DNA from: Saposhnikovia divaricata
Taxonomy: Eukaryota > Streptophyta > Magnoliopsida > Apiales > Apiaceae
DNA length: 64,000 bases
Direction of reading: 5' to 3'
Assembly (NCBI GenBank): GCA_036435485.1
Contig: JAZHRN010000137.1
Coordinates: 744,001 to 808,000, forward strand
The position numbers were made by a program, and so were the translations under genes. The notes beneath the pieces were generated by a model. It saw only the letters and a program-made list of their open reading frames with translations, had not been told where the DNA came from and did not search any database. Position 1 is the stretch's first letter, and every line of letters starts with the position of its first letter. Positions 1-11,162 of this stretch are shown piece after piece.

Positions 1-1011
1 TAAAAATCAAGTCGGACCATTTTGTGGATATGTTTACATGTTTTGTTCCTATGGGTTATTGAAATTCAACAAAATTTTATTTGACGCGGTTCGAACCTGA
101 ATCGGAGCTGTTATGATCGAAACTCGGTTTTCGGATAATCCTCAAAGTGGTTAGTACACGGGATATTGTTAAAAATCGAGTTGGACCATTTTAGGGATAT
201 TTTTACATATTTTGTTCCTACGGGTTATTGGAATTCAATGAAATTTTATTGGACGTAATTCGGACCAGAATCGGAGCCGATATAGTCAAAACTCGGTTTT
301 TGGATAATCTTCAAAGGGGTTAGTACCGGGATATTGTTAAAAATTGAGTCGGACCATTTTGTGGATATTTTCACATATTTTGTTCCTATGGGTTATTGAA
401 ATTCAACAAAATTTTATTTGACGCGGTTCGAACCTGAATCGGAGCTGTTATGATCGAAACTCGGTTTTCGGATAATCCTCAAAGTGGTTAGTACACGGGA
501 TATTGTTAAAAATCGAGTTGGACCATTTTAGAAATATTTTTACATATTTTGTTCCTACGGGTTATTGGAATTCAATGAAATTTTATTGGACGTAATTCGG
601 ACCAGAATCGGAGCCGATATAGTCAAAACTCGGTTTTTGGATAATCTTCAAAGGGGTTAGTACCGGGATATTGTTAAAAATTGAGTCGGACCATTTTGTG
701 GATATTTTCACATATTTTGTTCCTATGGGTTATTGGAATTCAACGAAATTTTATTTGACGCAGTTCGAACCGGAATCGGAGCTGATATGATCGAAACTCG
801 GTTTTCGGAAAATTCTCAAAGGGGTTAGTACACGGGATATTGTTAAAAATCAAGTCAGACCATTATGTGGATATTTTTACATATTTTGTTCCTATGGGTT
901 ATTGGAATTCAGTGAAATTTTATTTGGTGCCGTTCGGACCTGAATCGGGGCTGAAATGACTGAAACTCGGTTTTCGAATAATCCTCAAAGGGGTTAGTAC
1001 ACGGGATATTG
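1..1011 (+). repeat. Left-end partial HOR: D E F/D E F A
   Basis: The window opens one base inside a D monomer. The order is D, E (from 169), an F/D chimera (337-505), E (from 506), F and A, ending where the first B begins at 1012. The E monomers here carry private variants (attggacgtaattcgg, gagccgatatag) shared only with the E near 6.85 kb. The doubled D-E step can be read as one extra D/E turn inserted through the F/D chimera. Confidence 0.88.
337..505 (+). repeat. Chimeric monomer F/D
   Basis: The 5' part is type F (ttgagtcgg, gatattttcacat) and the 3' part is type D (attgaaattcaacaaaat, cggttcgaacctg, ctcaaagtgg). The switch lies in the shared gttcctatgggttattg region. Length is 169 bp, so the join is in register. 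The matching block near 6.6-7.1 kb has a normal D-E-F order there and lacks this monomer pair. Confidence 0.85.
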
Positions 1012-4000
1012 TTAAAAATCGAGTCGAACCATTTTTTGGATATTTTTACATATTTTGTTCTTATGGGTTATTGGAATTCAATGAAATTTTATTTGACGCA
1101 ATTCGGACCCGAATCGGAGCTAATATGAACGAAACTCGGTTTTCAGATAATCCTAAAAAGGTGTTAGCATACGGGTTATTGTTAAAAATCGAGTCGGCCC
1201 ATTTGGTGAATATTTTTACATATTTAGTTCCTATGGGTTATTGGAATTCAACGAAATTTTAGTTGACGCAGTTTGGACCGGAATCGGAGCTGATATGACC
1301 GAAACTCGGTTTTCGGAAAATTCTCAAAGGGGTTAGTACACGGGATATTGTTAAAAATCAAGTCGGACCATTTTGTGGATATTTTTACATGTTTGGTTCC
1401 TATGGGTTATTGAAATTCAACAAAATTTTATTTGACGCGGTTCGAACCTGAATCGGAGCTGTTATGATCGAAACTCGGTTTTCGGAAAATTCTCAAATGG
1501 TTTAGTACACGGGATATTGTTAAAAATCAAGTCGGACCATTATGGGGATATTTTTACATATTTTGTTCCTATGGGTTATTGGAATTTAGTGAAATTTTAT
1601 TTGGTGCCGTTTGGACCTGAATCGGGGCTGAAATGACTGAAACTCGGTTTTCGAATAATCCACAAAGGGGTTAGTACACGGTATATTGTTAAAAATCAAG
1701 TCGGACCATTTTGTGGATATTTTTACATGTTTGGTTCCTATGGGTTATTGAAATTCAACAAAATTTTATTTGACGCGGTTCGAACCTGAATCGGAGCTGT
1801 TATGATCGAAACTCGGTTTTCGGAAAATTCTCAAAGGGGTTAGTACACGGGATATTGTTAAAAATTGAGTCGAACCATTTTTTGGATATTTTTACATATT
1901 TGGTTCTTATGGGTTATTGGAATTCAATGAAATTTTATTTGACGCAATTCGGACTCGAATCGGAGCTGATATGAACGAAACTCGGTTTTCAGATAATCCT
2001 AAAAAGGTGTTAGCATACGGGTTATTGTTAAAAATCGAGTCGGCCCATTTGGTGGATATTTTTACATATTTAGTTCTTAGGGGTTATTGGAATTCAACGA
2101 AATTTTATTTGACGCAGTTTGGACCGGAATCGGAGCTGATATGACCGAAACTCGGTTTTCGGAAAATTCTCAAAGGGGTTAGTACACGGGATATTGTTAA
2201 AAATCAAGTCCGACCATTTTGTGGATATTTTTACACGTTTTGTTCCTATGGGTTATTGAAATTCAACAAAATTTTATTTGACGCGGTTCGAACCTGAATC
2301 GGAGCTGTTATGATCGAAACTCGGTTTTCGGAAAATTCTCAAAGGGTTTAGTACACGGGATGTTGTTAAAAATCAAGTCGGACCATTATGTGGATATTTT
2401 TACATATTTTGTTCCTATGGGTTATTGGAATTTAGTGAAATTTTATTTGGTGCCGTTCGGACCAGAATCGGGGCTGAAATGACTGAAACTCGGTTTTCGA
2501 ATAATCCACAAAGGGGTTAGTACACGGGATATTGTTAAAAATCGAGTCGAACCATTTTTTGGATATTTTTACATATTTTGTTCTTATGGGTTATTGGAAT
2601 TCAATGAAATTTTATTTGACGCAATTCGGACCCGAATCGGAGCTGATATGAACGAAACTCGGTTTTCAGATAATCCTAAAAAGGTGTTAGCATACGGGTT
2701 ATTGTTAAAAATCGAGTCGGCCCATTTGGTGGATATTTTTACATATTTAGTTCTTAGGGGTTATTGGAATTCAACGAAATTTTATTTGACGCAGTTTGGA
2801 CCGGAATCGGAGCTGATATGACCGAAACTCGGTTTTCGGAAAATTCTCAAAGGGGTTAGTACACGGGATATTGTTAAAAATCAAGTCGGACCATTTTGTG
2901 GATATTTTTACATGTTTGGTTCCTATGGGTTATTGAAATTCAACAAAATTTTATTTGACGCGGTTCGAACCTGAATCGGAGCTGTTATGATCGAAACTCG
3001 GTTTTCGGAAAATTCTCAAATGGTTTAGTACACGGGATATTGTTAAAAATCAAGTCGGACCATTATGGGGATATTTTTACATATTTTGTTCCTATGGCTT
3101 ATTGGAATTTAGTGAAATTTTATTTGGTGCCGTTTGGACCTGAATCGGGGCTGAAATGACTGAAACTCGGTTTTCGAATAATCCACAAAGGGGTTAGTAC
3201 ACGGGATATTGTTAAAAATCAAGTCGGACCATTTTGTGAATATTTTTACATGTTTGGTTCCTATGGGTTATTGAAATTCAACAAAATTTTATTTGACGCG
3301 GTTCGAACCTGAATCAGAGCTGTTATGATCGAAACTCGGTTTTCGGAAAATTCTCAAAGGGGTTAGTACACGGGATATTGTTAAAAATTGAGTCGAACCA
3401 TTTTTTGGATATTTTTACATATTTGGTTCTTATGGGTTATTGGAATTCAATGAAATTTTATTTGACGCAATTCGGACCCGAATCGGAGCTAATATGAACG
3501 AAACTCGGTTTTCAGATAATCCTAAAAAGGTGTTAGCATACGGGTTATTGTTAAAAATCGAGTCGGCCCATTTGGTGAATATTTTTACATATTTAGTTCC
3601 TATGGGTTATTGGAATTCAACGAAATTTTATTTGACGCAGTTTGGACCGGAATCGGAGCTGATATTACCGAAACTCGGTTTTCGGAAAATTCTCAAAGGG
3701 GTTAGTACACGGGATATTGTTAAAAATCAAGTCCGACCATTTTTTGGATATTTTTACACGTTTTGTTCCTATGGGTTATTGAAATTCAACAAAATTTTAT
3801 TTGACGCGGTTCGAACCTGAATCGGAGCTGTTATGATCGAAACTCGGTTTTCGGAAAATTCTCAAAGGGTTTAGTACACGGGATGTTGTTAAAAATCAAG
3901 TCGGACCATTATGTGGATATTTTTACATATTTTGTTCCTATGGGTTATTGGAATTTAGTGAAATTTTATTTGGTGCCGTTCGGACCAGAATCGGGGCTGA

Positions 4001-6257
4001 AATGACTGAAACTCGGTTTTCGAATAATCCACAAAGGGGTTAGTACACGGGATATTGTTAAAAATCGAGTCGAACCATTTTTTGGATATTTTTACATATT
4101 TTGTTCTTATGGGTTATTGGAATTCAATGAAATTTTATTTGACGCAATTCGGACCCGAATCGGAGCTGATATGAACGAAACTCGGTTTTCAAATAATCCT
4201 AAAAAGGTGTTAGCATACGGGTTATTGTTAAAAATCGAGTCGGCCCATTTGGTGGATATTTTTACATATTTAGTTCTTAGGGGTTATTGGAATTCAACGA
4301 AATTTTATTTGACGCAGTTTGGACCGGAATCGGAGCTGATATGACCGAAACTCGGTTTTCGGAAAATTCTCAAAGGGGTTAGTACACGGGATATTGTTAA
4401 AAATCAAGTCGGACCATTTTGTGGATATTTTTACATGTTTGGTTCCTATGGGTTATTGAAATTCAACAAAATTTTATTTGACGCGGTTCGAACCTGAATC
4501 GGAGCTGTTATGATCGAAACTCGGTTTTCGGAAAATTCTCAAATGGTTTAGTACACGGGATATTGTTAAAAATCAAGTCGGACCATTATGGGGATATTTT
4601 TACATATTTTGTTCCTATGGGTTATTGGAATTTAGTGAAATTTTATTTGGTGCCGTTTGGACCTGAATCGGGGCTAAAATGACTGAAACTCGGTTTTCGA
4701 ATAATCCACAAAGGGGTTAGTACACGGGATATTGTTAAAAATCAAGTCGGACCATTTTGTGAATATTTTTACATGTTTGGTTCCTATGGGTTATTGAAAT
4801 TCAACAAAATTTTATTTGACGCGGTTCGAACCTGAATCAGAGCTGTTATGATCGAAACTCGGTTTTCGGAAAATTCTCAAAGGGGTTAGTACACGGGATA
4901 TTGTTAAAAATTGAGTCGAACCATTTTTTGGATATTTTTACATATTTGGTTCTTATGGGTTATTGGAATTCAATGAAATTTTATTTGACGCAATTCGGAC
5001 CCGAATCGGAGCTAATATGAACGAAACTCGGTTTTCAGATAATCCTAAAAAGGTGTTAGCATACGGGTTATTGTTAAAAATCGAGTCGGCCCATTTGGTG
5101 AATATTTTTACATATTTAGTTCCTATGGGTTATTGGAATTCAACGAAATTTTATTTGACGCAGTTTGGACCGGAATCGGAGCTGATATTACCGAAACTCG
5201 GTTTTCGGAAAATTCTCAAAGGGGTTAGTACACGGGATATTGTTAAAAATCAAGTCCGACCATTTTGTGGATATTTTTACATGTTTTGTTCCTATGGGTT
5301 ATTGAAATTCAACAAAATTTTATTTGACGCGGTTCGAACCTGAATCGGAGCTGTTATGATCGAAACTCGGTTTTCGGAAAATTCTCAAAGGGTTTAGTAC
5401 ACGGGATGTTGTTAAAAATCAAGTCGGACCATTATGTGGATATTTTTACATATTTTGTTCCTATGGGTTATTGGAATTTAGTGAAATTTTATTTGGTGCC
5501 GTTCGGACCAGAATCGGGGCTGAAATGACTGAAACTCGGTTTTCGAATAATCCACAAAGGGGTTAGTACACGGGATATTGTTAAAAATCGAGTCGAACCA
5601 TTTTTTGGATATTTTTACATAATTTGTTCTTATGGGTTATTGGAATTCAATGAAATTTTATTTGACGCAATTCGGACCCGAATCGGAGCTGATATGAACG
5701 AAACTCGGTTTTCAGATAATCCTAAAAAGGTGTTAGCATACGGGTTATTGTTAAAAATCGAGTCGGCCCATTTGGTGGATATTTTTACATATTTAGTTCT
5801 TAGGGGTTATTGGAATTCAACGAAATTTTATTTGACGCAGTTTGGACCGGAATCGGAGCTGATATGACCGAAACTCGGTTTTCGGAAAATTCTCAAAGGG
5901 GTTAGTACACGGGATATTGTTAAAAATCAAGTCGGACCATTTTGTGGATATTTTTACATGTTTTGTTCCTATGGGTTATTGAAATTCAACAAAATTTTAT
6001 TTGACGCGGTTCGATCCTGAATCGGAGCTGTTATGATCGAAACTCGGTTTTCGGAAAATTCTCAAAGGGTTTAGTACACGGGATGTTGTTAAAAATCAAG
6101 TCGGACCATTATGTGGATATTTTTACATATTTTGTTCCTATGGGTTATTGGAATTTAGTGAAATTTTATTTGCTGCCGTTCGGACCTGAATCGGGGCTGA
6201 AATGACTGAAACTCGGTTTTCGAATAATCCACAAAGGGGTTAGTACACGGGATATTT
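1012..6257 (+). repeat. Nonameric super-HOR block, 1523-bp period (BCDAD + BCDA)
   Basis: Units start at 1012 (BCDAD), 1858 (BCDA), 2535 (BCDAD), 3381 (BCDA), 4058 (BCDAD), 4904 (BCDA) and 5581 (BCDA). Three 1523-bp copies (1012-2534, 2535-4057, 4058-5580) are followed by one extra tetramer. E and F are absent. Copies 2 and 3 share private variants, including a C monomer with gatattaccg at 3661 and 5184, and look nearly identical; the first copy is more divergent. In those C copies a TGA has become TTA, which extends the chance reading frame to 126 codons. Confidence 0.9.
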
Positions 6258-8794
6258 TTAAAAATCGAGTCGAACCATTTTTTGGATATTTTTACATATT
6301 TTGTTCTTATGGGTTATTGGAATTCAATGAAATTTTATTTGACGCAATTCGGACCCGAATCGGAGCTGATATGAACGAAACTCGGTTTTCAGATAATCCT
6401 AAAAAGGTGTTAGCATACGGGTTATTGTTAAAAATTGAGTCGGCCCATTTGGGGGATATTTTTACATATTTAGTTCTTAGGGGTTATTGGAATTCAACGA
6501 AATTTTATTTGACGCAGTTTGGACCGGAATCGGAGCTGATATGACCGAAACTCGGTTTTCGGAAAATTCTCAAAGGGGTTAGTACACGGGATATTGTTAA
6601 AAATCAAGTCGGACCATTTTGTGGATATGTTTACATGTTTTGTTCCTATGGGTTATTGAAATTCAACAAAATTTTATTTGACGCGGTTCGAACCTGAATC
6701 GGAGCTGTTATGATCGAAACTCGGTTTTCGGATAATCCTCAAAGTGGTTAGTACACGGGATATTGTTAAAAATCGAGTTGGACCATTTTAGGGATATTTT
6801 TACATATTTTGTTCCTACGGGTTATTGGAATTCAATGAAATTTTATTGGACGTAATTCGGACCAGAATCGGAGCCGATATAGTCAAAACTCGGTTTTTGG
6901 ATAATCTTCAAAGGGGTTAGTACCGGGATATTGTTAAAAATTGAGTCGGACCATTTTGTGGATATTTTCACATATTTTGTTCCTATGGGTTATTGGAATT
7001 CAACGAAATTTTATTTGACGCAGTTTGGACCGGAATCGGAGCTGATATGATCGAAACTCGGTTTTCGGAAAATTCTCAAAGGGGTTAGTACACGGGATAT
7101 TGTTAAAAATCAAGTCGGACCATTATGTGGATATTTTTACATATTTTGTTCCTATGGGTTATTGGAATTCAGTGAAATTTTATTTGGTGCCGTTCGGACC
7201 TGAATCGGGGCTGAAATGACTGAAACTCGGTTTTCGAATAATCCTCAAAGGGGTTAGTACACGGGATATTGTTAAAAATCGAGTCGAACCATTTTTTGGA
7301 TATTTTTACATATTTTGTTCTTATGGGTTATTGGAATTCAATGAAATTTTATTTGACGCAATTCGGACCCGAATCGGAGCTAATATGAACGAAACTCGGT
7401 TTTCAGATAATCCTAAAAAGGTGTTAGCATACGGGTTATTGTTAAAAATCGAGTCGGCCCATTTGGTGAATATTTTTACATATTTAGTTCCCATGGGTTA
7501 TTGGAATTCAACGAAATTTTAATTGACGCAGTTTGGACCGGAATCGGAGCTGATATGACCGAAACTCGGTTTTCAGAAAATTCTCAAAGGGGTTAGTACA
7601 CGGGATATTGTTAAAAATCAAGTCGGACCATTTTGTGGATATTTTTACAAGTTTGGTTCCTATGGGTTATTGAAATTCAACAAAATTTTATTTGACGCGG
7701 TTCGAACCTGAATCGGAGCTGTTATGATCGAAACTCGGTTTTCGGAAAATTCTCAAATGGTTTAGTACACGGGATATTGTTAAAAATCAAGTCGGACCAT
7801 TATGTGGATATTTTTACATATTTTGTTCCTATGGGTTATTGGAATTTAGTGAAATTTTATTTGGTGCCGTTCGGACCTGAATCGGGGCTGAAATGACTGA
7901 AACTCGGTTTTCGAATAATCCACAAAGGGGTTAGTACACGGGATATTGTTAAAAATCAAGTCGGACCATTTTGTGAATATTTTTACATGTTTGGTTCCTA
8001 TGGGTTATTGAAATTCAACAAAATTTTATTTGACGCGGTTCGAACCTGAATCGGAGCTGTTATGATCGAAACTCGGTTTTCGGAAAATTCTCAAAGGGGT
8101 TAGTACACGGGATATTGTTAAAAATTGAGTCGAACCATTTTTTTGATATATTTACATATTTGGTTCTTATGGGTTATTGGAATTCAATGAAATTTTATTT
8201 GACGCAATTCGGACCCGAATCGGAGCTAATATGAACGAAACTCGGTTTTCAGATAATCCTAAAAAGGTGTTAGCATACGGGTTATTGTTAAAAATCGAGT
8301 CGGCCCATTTGGTGAATATTTTTACATATTTAGTTCCTATGGGTTATTGGAATTCAACGAAATTTTATTTGACGCAGTTTGGACCGGAATCGGAGCTGAT
8401 ATTACCGAAACTCGGTTTTCGGAAAATTCTCAAAGGGGTTAGTACACGGGATATTGTTATAAATCAAGTCCGACCATTTTGTGGATATTTTTACATGTTT
8501 TGTTCCTATGGGTTATTGAAATTCAACAAAATTTTATTTGACGCGGTTCGAACCTGAATCGGAGCTGTTATGATCGAAACTCGGTTTTCGGAAAATTCTC
8601 AAAGGGTTTAGTACACGGGATGTTGTTAAAAATCAAGTCGGACCATTATGTGGATATTTTTACATATTTTGTTCCTATGGGTTATTGGAATTTAGTGAAA
8701 TTTTATTTGGTGCCGTTCGGACCTGAATCGGGGCTGAAATGACTGAAACTCGGTTTTCGAATAATCCACAAAGGGGTTAGTACACCGGATATTG
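6258..8794 (+). repeat. Second copy of the left-end block (6-5-4 units)
   Basis: Units are BCDEFA (6258), BCDAD (7272) and BCDA (8118). From 6598 the sequence repeats the start of the window, including the rare gatatgtttacatg at 6627 (also at 27) and the E variant gagccgatatag. B monomers at 1012, 1858 and 2535 recur 6260 bp later, whereas the first D recurs 6597 bp later. The 337-bp difference is the extra two-monomer turn at the far left. This is a tandem segmental duplication of about 37 monomers. Confidence 0.82.
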
Positions 8795-9302
8795 TTAAAA
8801 ATCGAGTCGAACCATTTTTGGGATATTTTTACATATTTTGTTCTTATGGGTTATTGGAATTCAATGAAATTTTATTTGACGCAATTCGGACCCGAATCGG
8901 AGGTGATATGAACGAAACTCGGTTTTCAGATAATCCTAAAAAGGTGTTAGCATACGGGTTATTGTTAAAAATCGAGTCGGCCCATTTGGTGGATATTTTT
9001 ACATATTTAGTTCTTAGGGGTTATTGGAATTCAACGAAATTTTATTTGACGCAGTTTGGATCGGAATCGGAGCTGATATGACCGAAACTCGGTTTTCGGA
9101 AAATTCTCAAAGGGGTTAGTACACGGGATATTGTTAAAAATCAAGTCGGACCATTTTGTGGATATTTTTACATGTTTTGTTCCTATGGGTTATTGAAATT
9201 CAACAAAATTTTATTTGACGCGGTTCGATCCTGAATCGGAGCTGTTATGATCGAAACTCGGTTTTCGGAAAATTCTCAAAGGGTTTAGTACACGGGATGT
9301 TG

Positions 9303-9470
9303 TTAAAAATCAAGTCGGACCATTATGTGGATATTTTTACATATTTTGTTCCTATGGGTTATTGGAATTTAGTGAAATTTTATTTGACGTAATTCGGACC
9401 TGAATCGGAGCTGATATAGTCAAAACTCAGTTTTTGGATAATCTTCAAAGGGGTTAGTACCGGGATATTG
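9303..9470 (+). repeat. Chimeric monomer A/E, copy 1
   Basis: Begins as type A (accattatgtgg, ggaatttagtg) and continues as type E (gacgtaattcgg, gatatagtcaaaac, tagtaccggg). Length 168 bp, as for E. F follows, so the hexamer keeps its size although D-E has become D-A/E. It carries a private aactcagttttt variant. Confidence 0.86.
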
Positions 9471-10994
9471 TTAAAAATTGAGTCGGACCATTTTGTGGAT
9501 ATTTTCACATATTTTGTTCCAATGCGTTATTGGATTTCAACGAAATTTTATTTGACGCAGTTTGGACCGGAATCGGAGCTGATATGATCGAAACTCGGTT
9601 TTCGGAAAATTCTCAAAGGGGTTAGTACACGGGATATTGTTAAAAATCAAGTCGGACCATTATGTTGATATTTTTACATATTTTGTTCCTATAGGTTATT
9701 GGAATTCAGTGAAATTTTATTTGGTGCCGTTCGGACCTGAATCGGGGCTGAAATGACTGAAACTCGGTTTTCGAATAATCCTCAACGGGGTTAGTACACG
9801 GGATATTGTTAAAAATCGAGTAGAACCATTTTTTGGATATTTTTACATATTTTGTTCTTATGGGTTATTGGAATTCAATGAAATTTTATTTGACGCAATT
9901 CGGACCCGAATCGGAGCTAATATGAACGAAACTCGGTTTTCAGATAATCCTAAAAAGGTGTTAGCATACGGGTTATTGTTAAAAATCGAGTCGGCCCATT
10001 TAGTGGGTATTTTTACATATTTAGTTCCTATGGGTTATTGGAATTCAACGAAATTTTATTTGACGCAGTTTGGACCGGAATCGGAGCTGATATGACCGAA
10101 ACTCGGTTTTCGGAAAATTCTCAAAGGGGTTAGTACACGGGATATTGTTAAAAATCAAGTCGGACCATTTTGTGAATATTTTTACATGTTTGGTTCCTAT
10201 GGGTTATTGAAATTCAACAAAATTTTATTTGACGCGGTTCGAACCTGAATCGGAGCTGTTATGATTGAAACTCGGTTTTCGGAAAATTCTCAAAGGGTTT
10301 AGTACACGGTATGTTGTTAAAAATCAAGTCGGACCATTATGTGGATATTTTTACATATTTTGTTCCTATGGGTTATTGGAATTTAGTGAAATTTTATTTG
10401 GTGCCGTTCGGACCTGAATCGGGGCTGAAATGACTGAAACTCGGTTTTCGAATAATCCACAAAGGGGTTAGTACACGGGATATTGTTAAAAATCGAGTCG
10501 AACCATTTTTTTGGATATTTTTACATATTTTGTTCTTATGGGTTATTGGAATTCAATAAAATTTTATTTGACGCAATTCGGACCCGAATCGGAGGAGATA
10601 TGAACGAAACTCGGTTTTCAGATAATCCTAAAAAGGTGTTAGCATACGGGTTATTGTTAAAAATCGAGTCGGCCCATTTGGTGGATATTTTTACATATTT
10701 AGTTCTTAGGGGTTATTGGAATTCAACGAAATTTTATTTGACGCAGTTTGGACCGGAATCGGAGCTGATATGACCGAAACTCGGTTTTCGGAAAATTCTC
10801 ATAGGGGTTAGTACACGGGATATTGTTAAAAATCAAGTCGGACCATTTTGTGGATATTTTTACATGTTTGGTTCCTATGGGTTATTGAAATTCAACAAAA
10901 TTTTATTTGACGCGGTTCGATCCTGAATCGGAGCTGTTATGATCGAAACTCGGTTTTCGGAAAATTCTCAAAGGGTTTAGTACACGGGATGTTG

Positions 10995-11162
10995 TTAAAA
11001 ATCAAGTCGGACCATTATGTGGATATTTTTACATATTTTGTTCCTATGGGTTATTGGAATTTAGTGAAATTTTATTTGACGTAATTCGGACCTGAATCGG
11101 AGCTGATATAGTCAAAACTCAGTTTTTGGATAATCTTCAAAGGGGTTAGTACCGGGATATTG
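10995..11162 (+). repeat. Chimeric monomer A/E, copy 2
   Basis: The same A-to-E switch and the same private aactcagttttt variant as the copy 1692 bp upstream, so both derive from one exchange followed by duplication of a ten-monomer unit. The next F in both copies reads cctatgcg or ccaatgcg and ggatttcaacg, also private to this pair apart from the ggatttcaacg seen near 14.27 kb. Confidence 0.85.

Noticed and set aside
2145..2162. Intrinsic transcription terminator
   Set aside because: The stem is AT-rich, only 6 bp, not followed by a T-run, and repeats with every C monomer; a bacterial-type terminator makes no sense here.
3440..8557. Longer 126-codon frames at 3440, 4963 and 8177
   Set aside because: They arise from one base change in C (tatgacc to tattacc) that removes a stop, copied with the duplicated units. 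The rest is ordinary B-C-D satellite.
10483..10773. Variant frames of 87-96 codons at 8818, 10483, 30141 and 48562
   Set aside because: Produced by one-base differences in T-runs or by reading from F into A; they match satellite sequence throughout.
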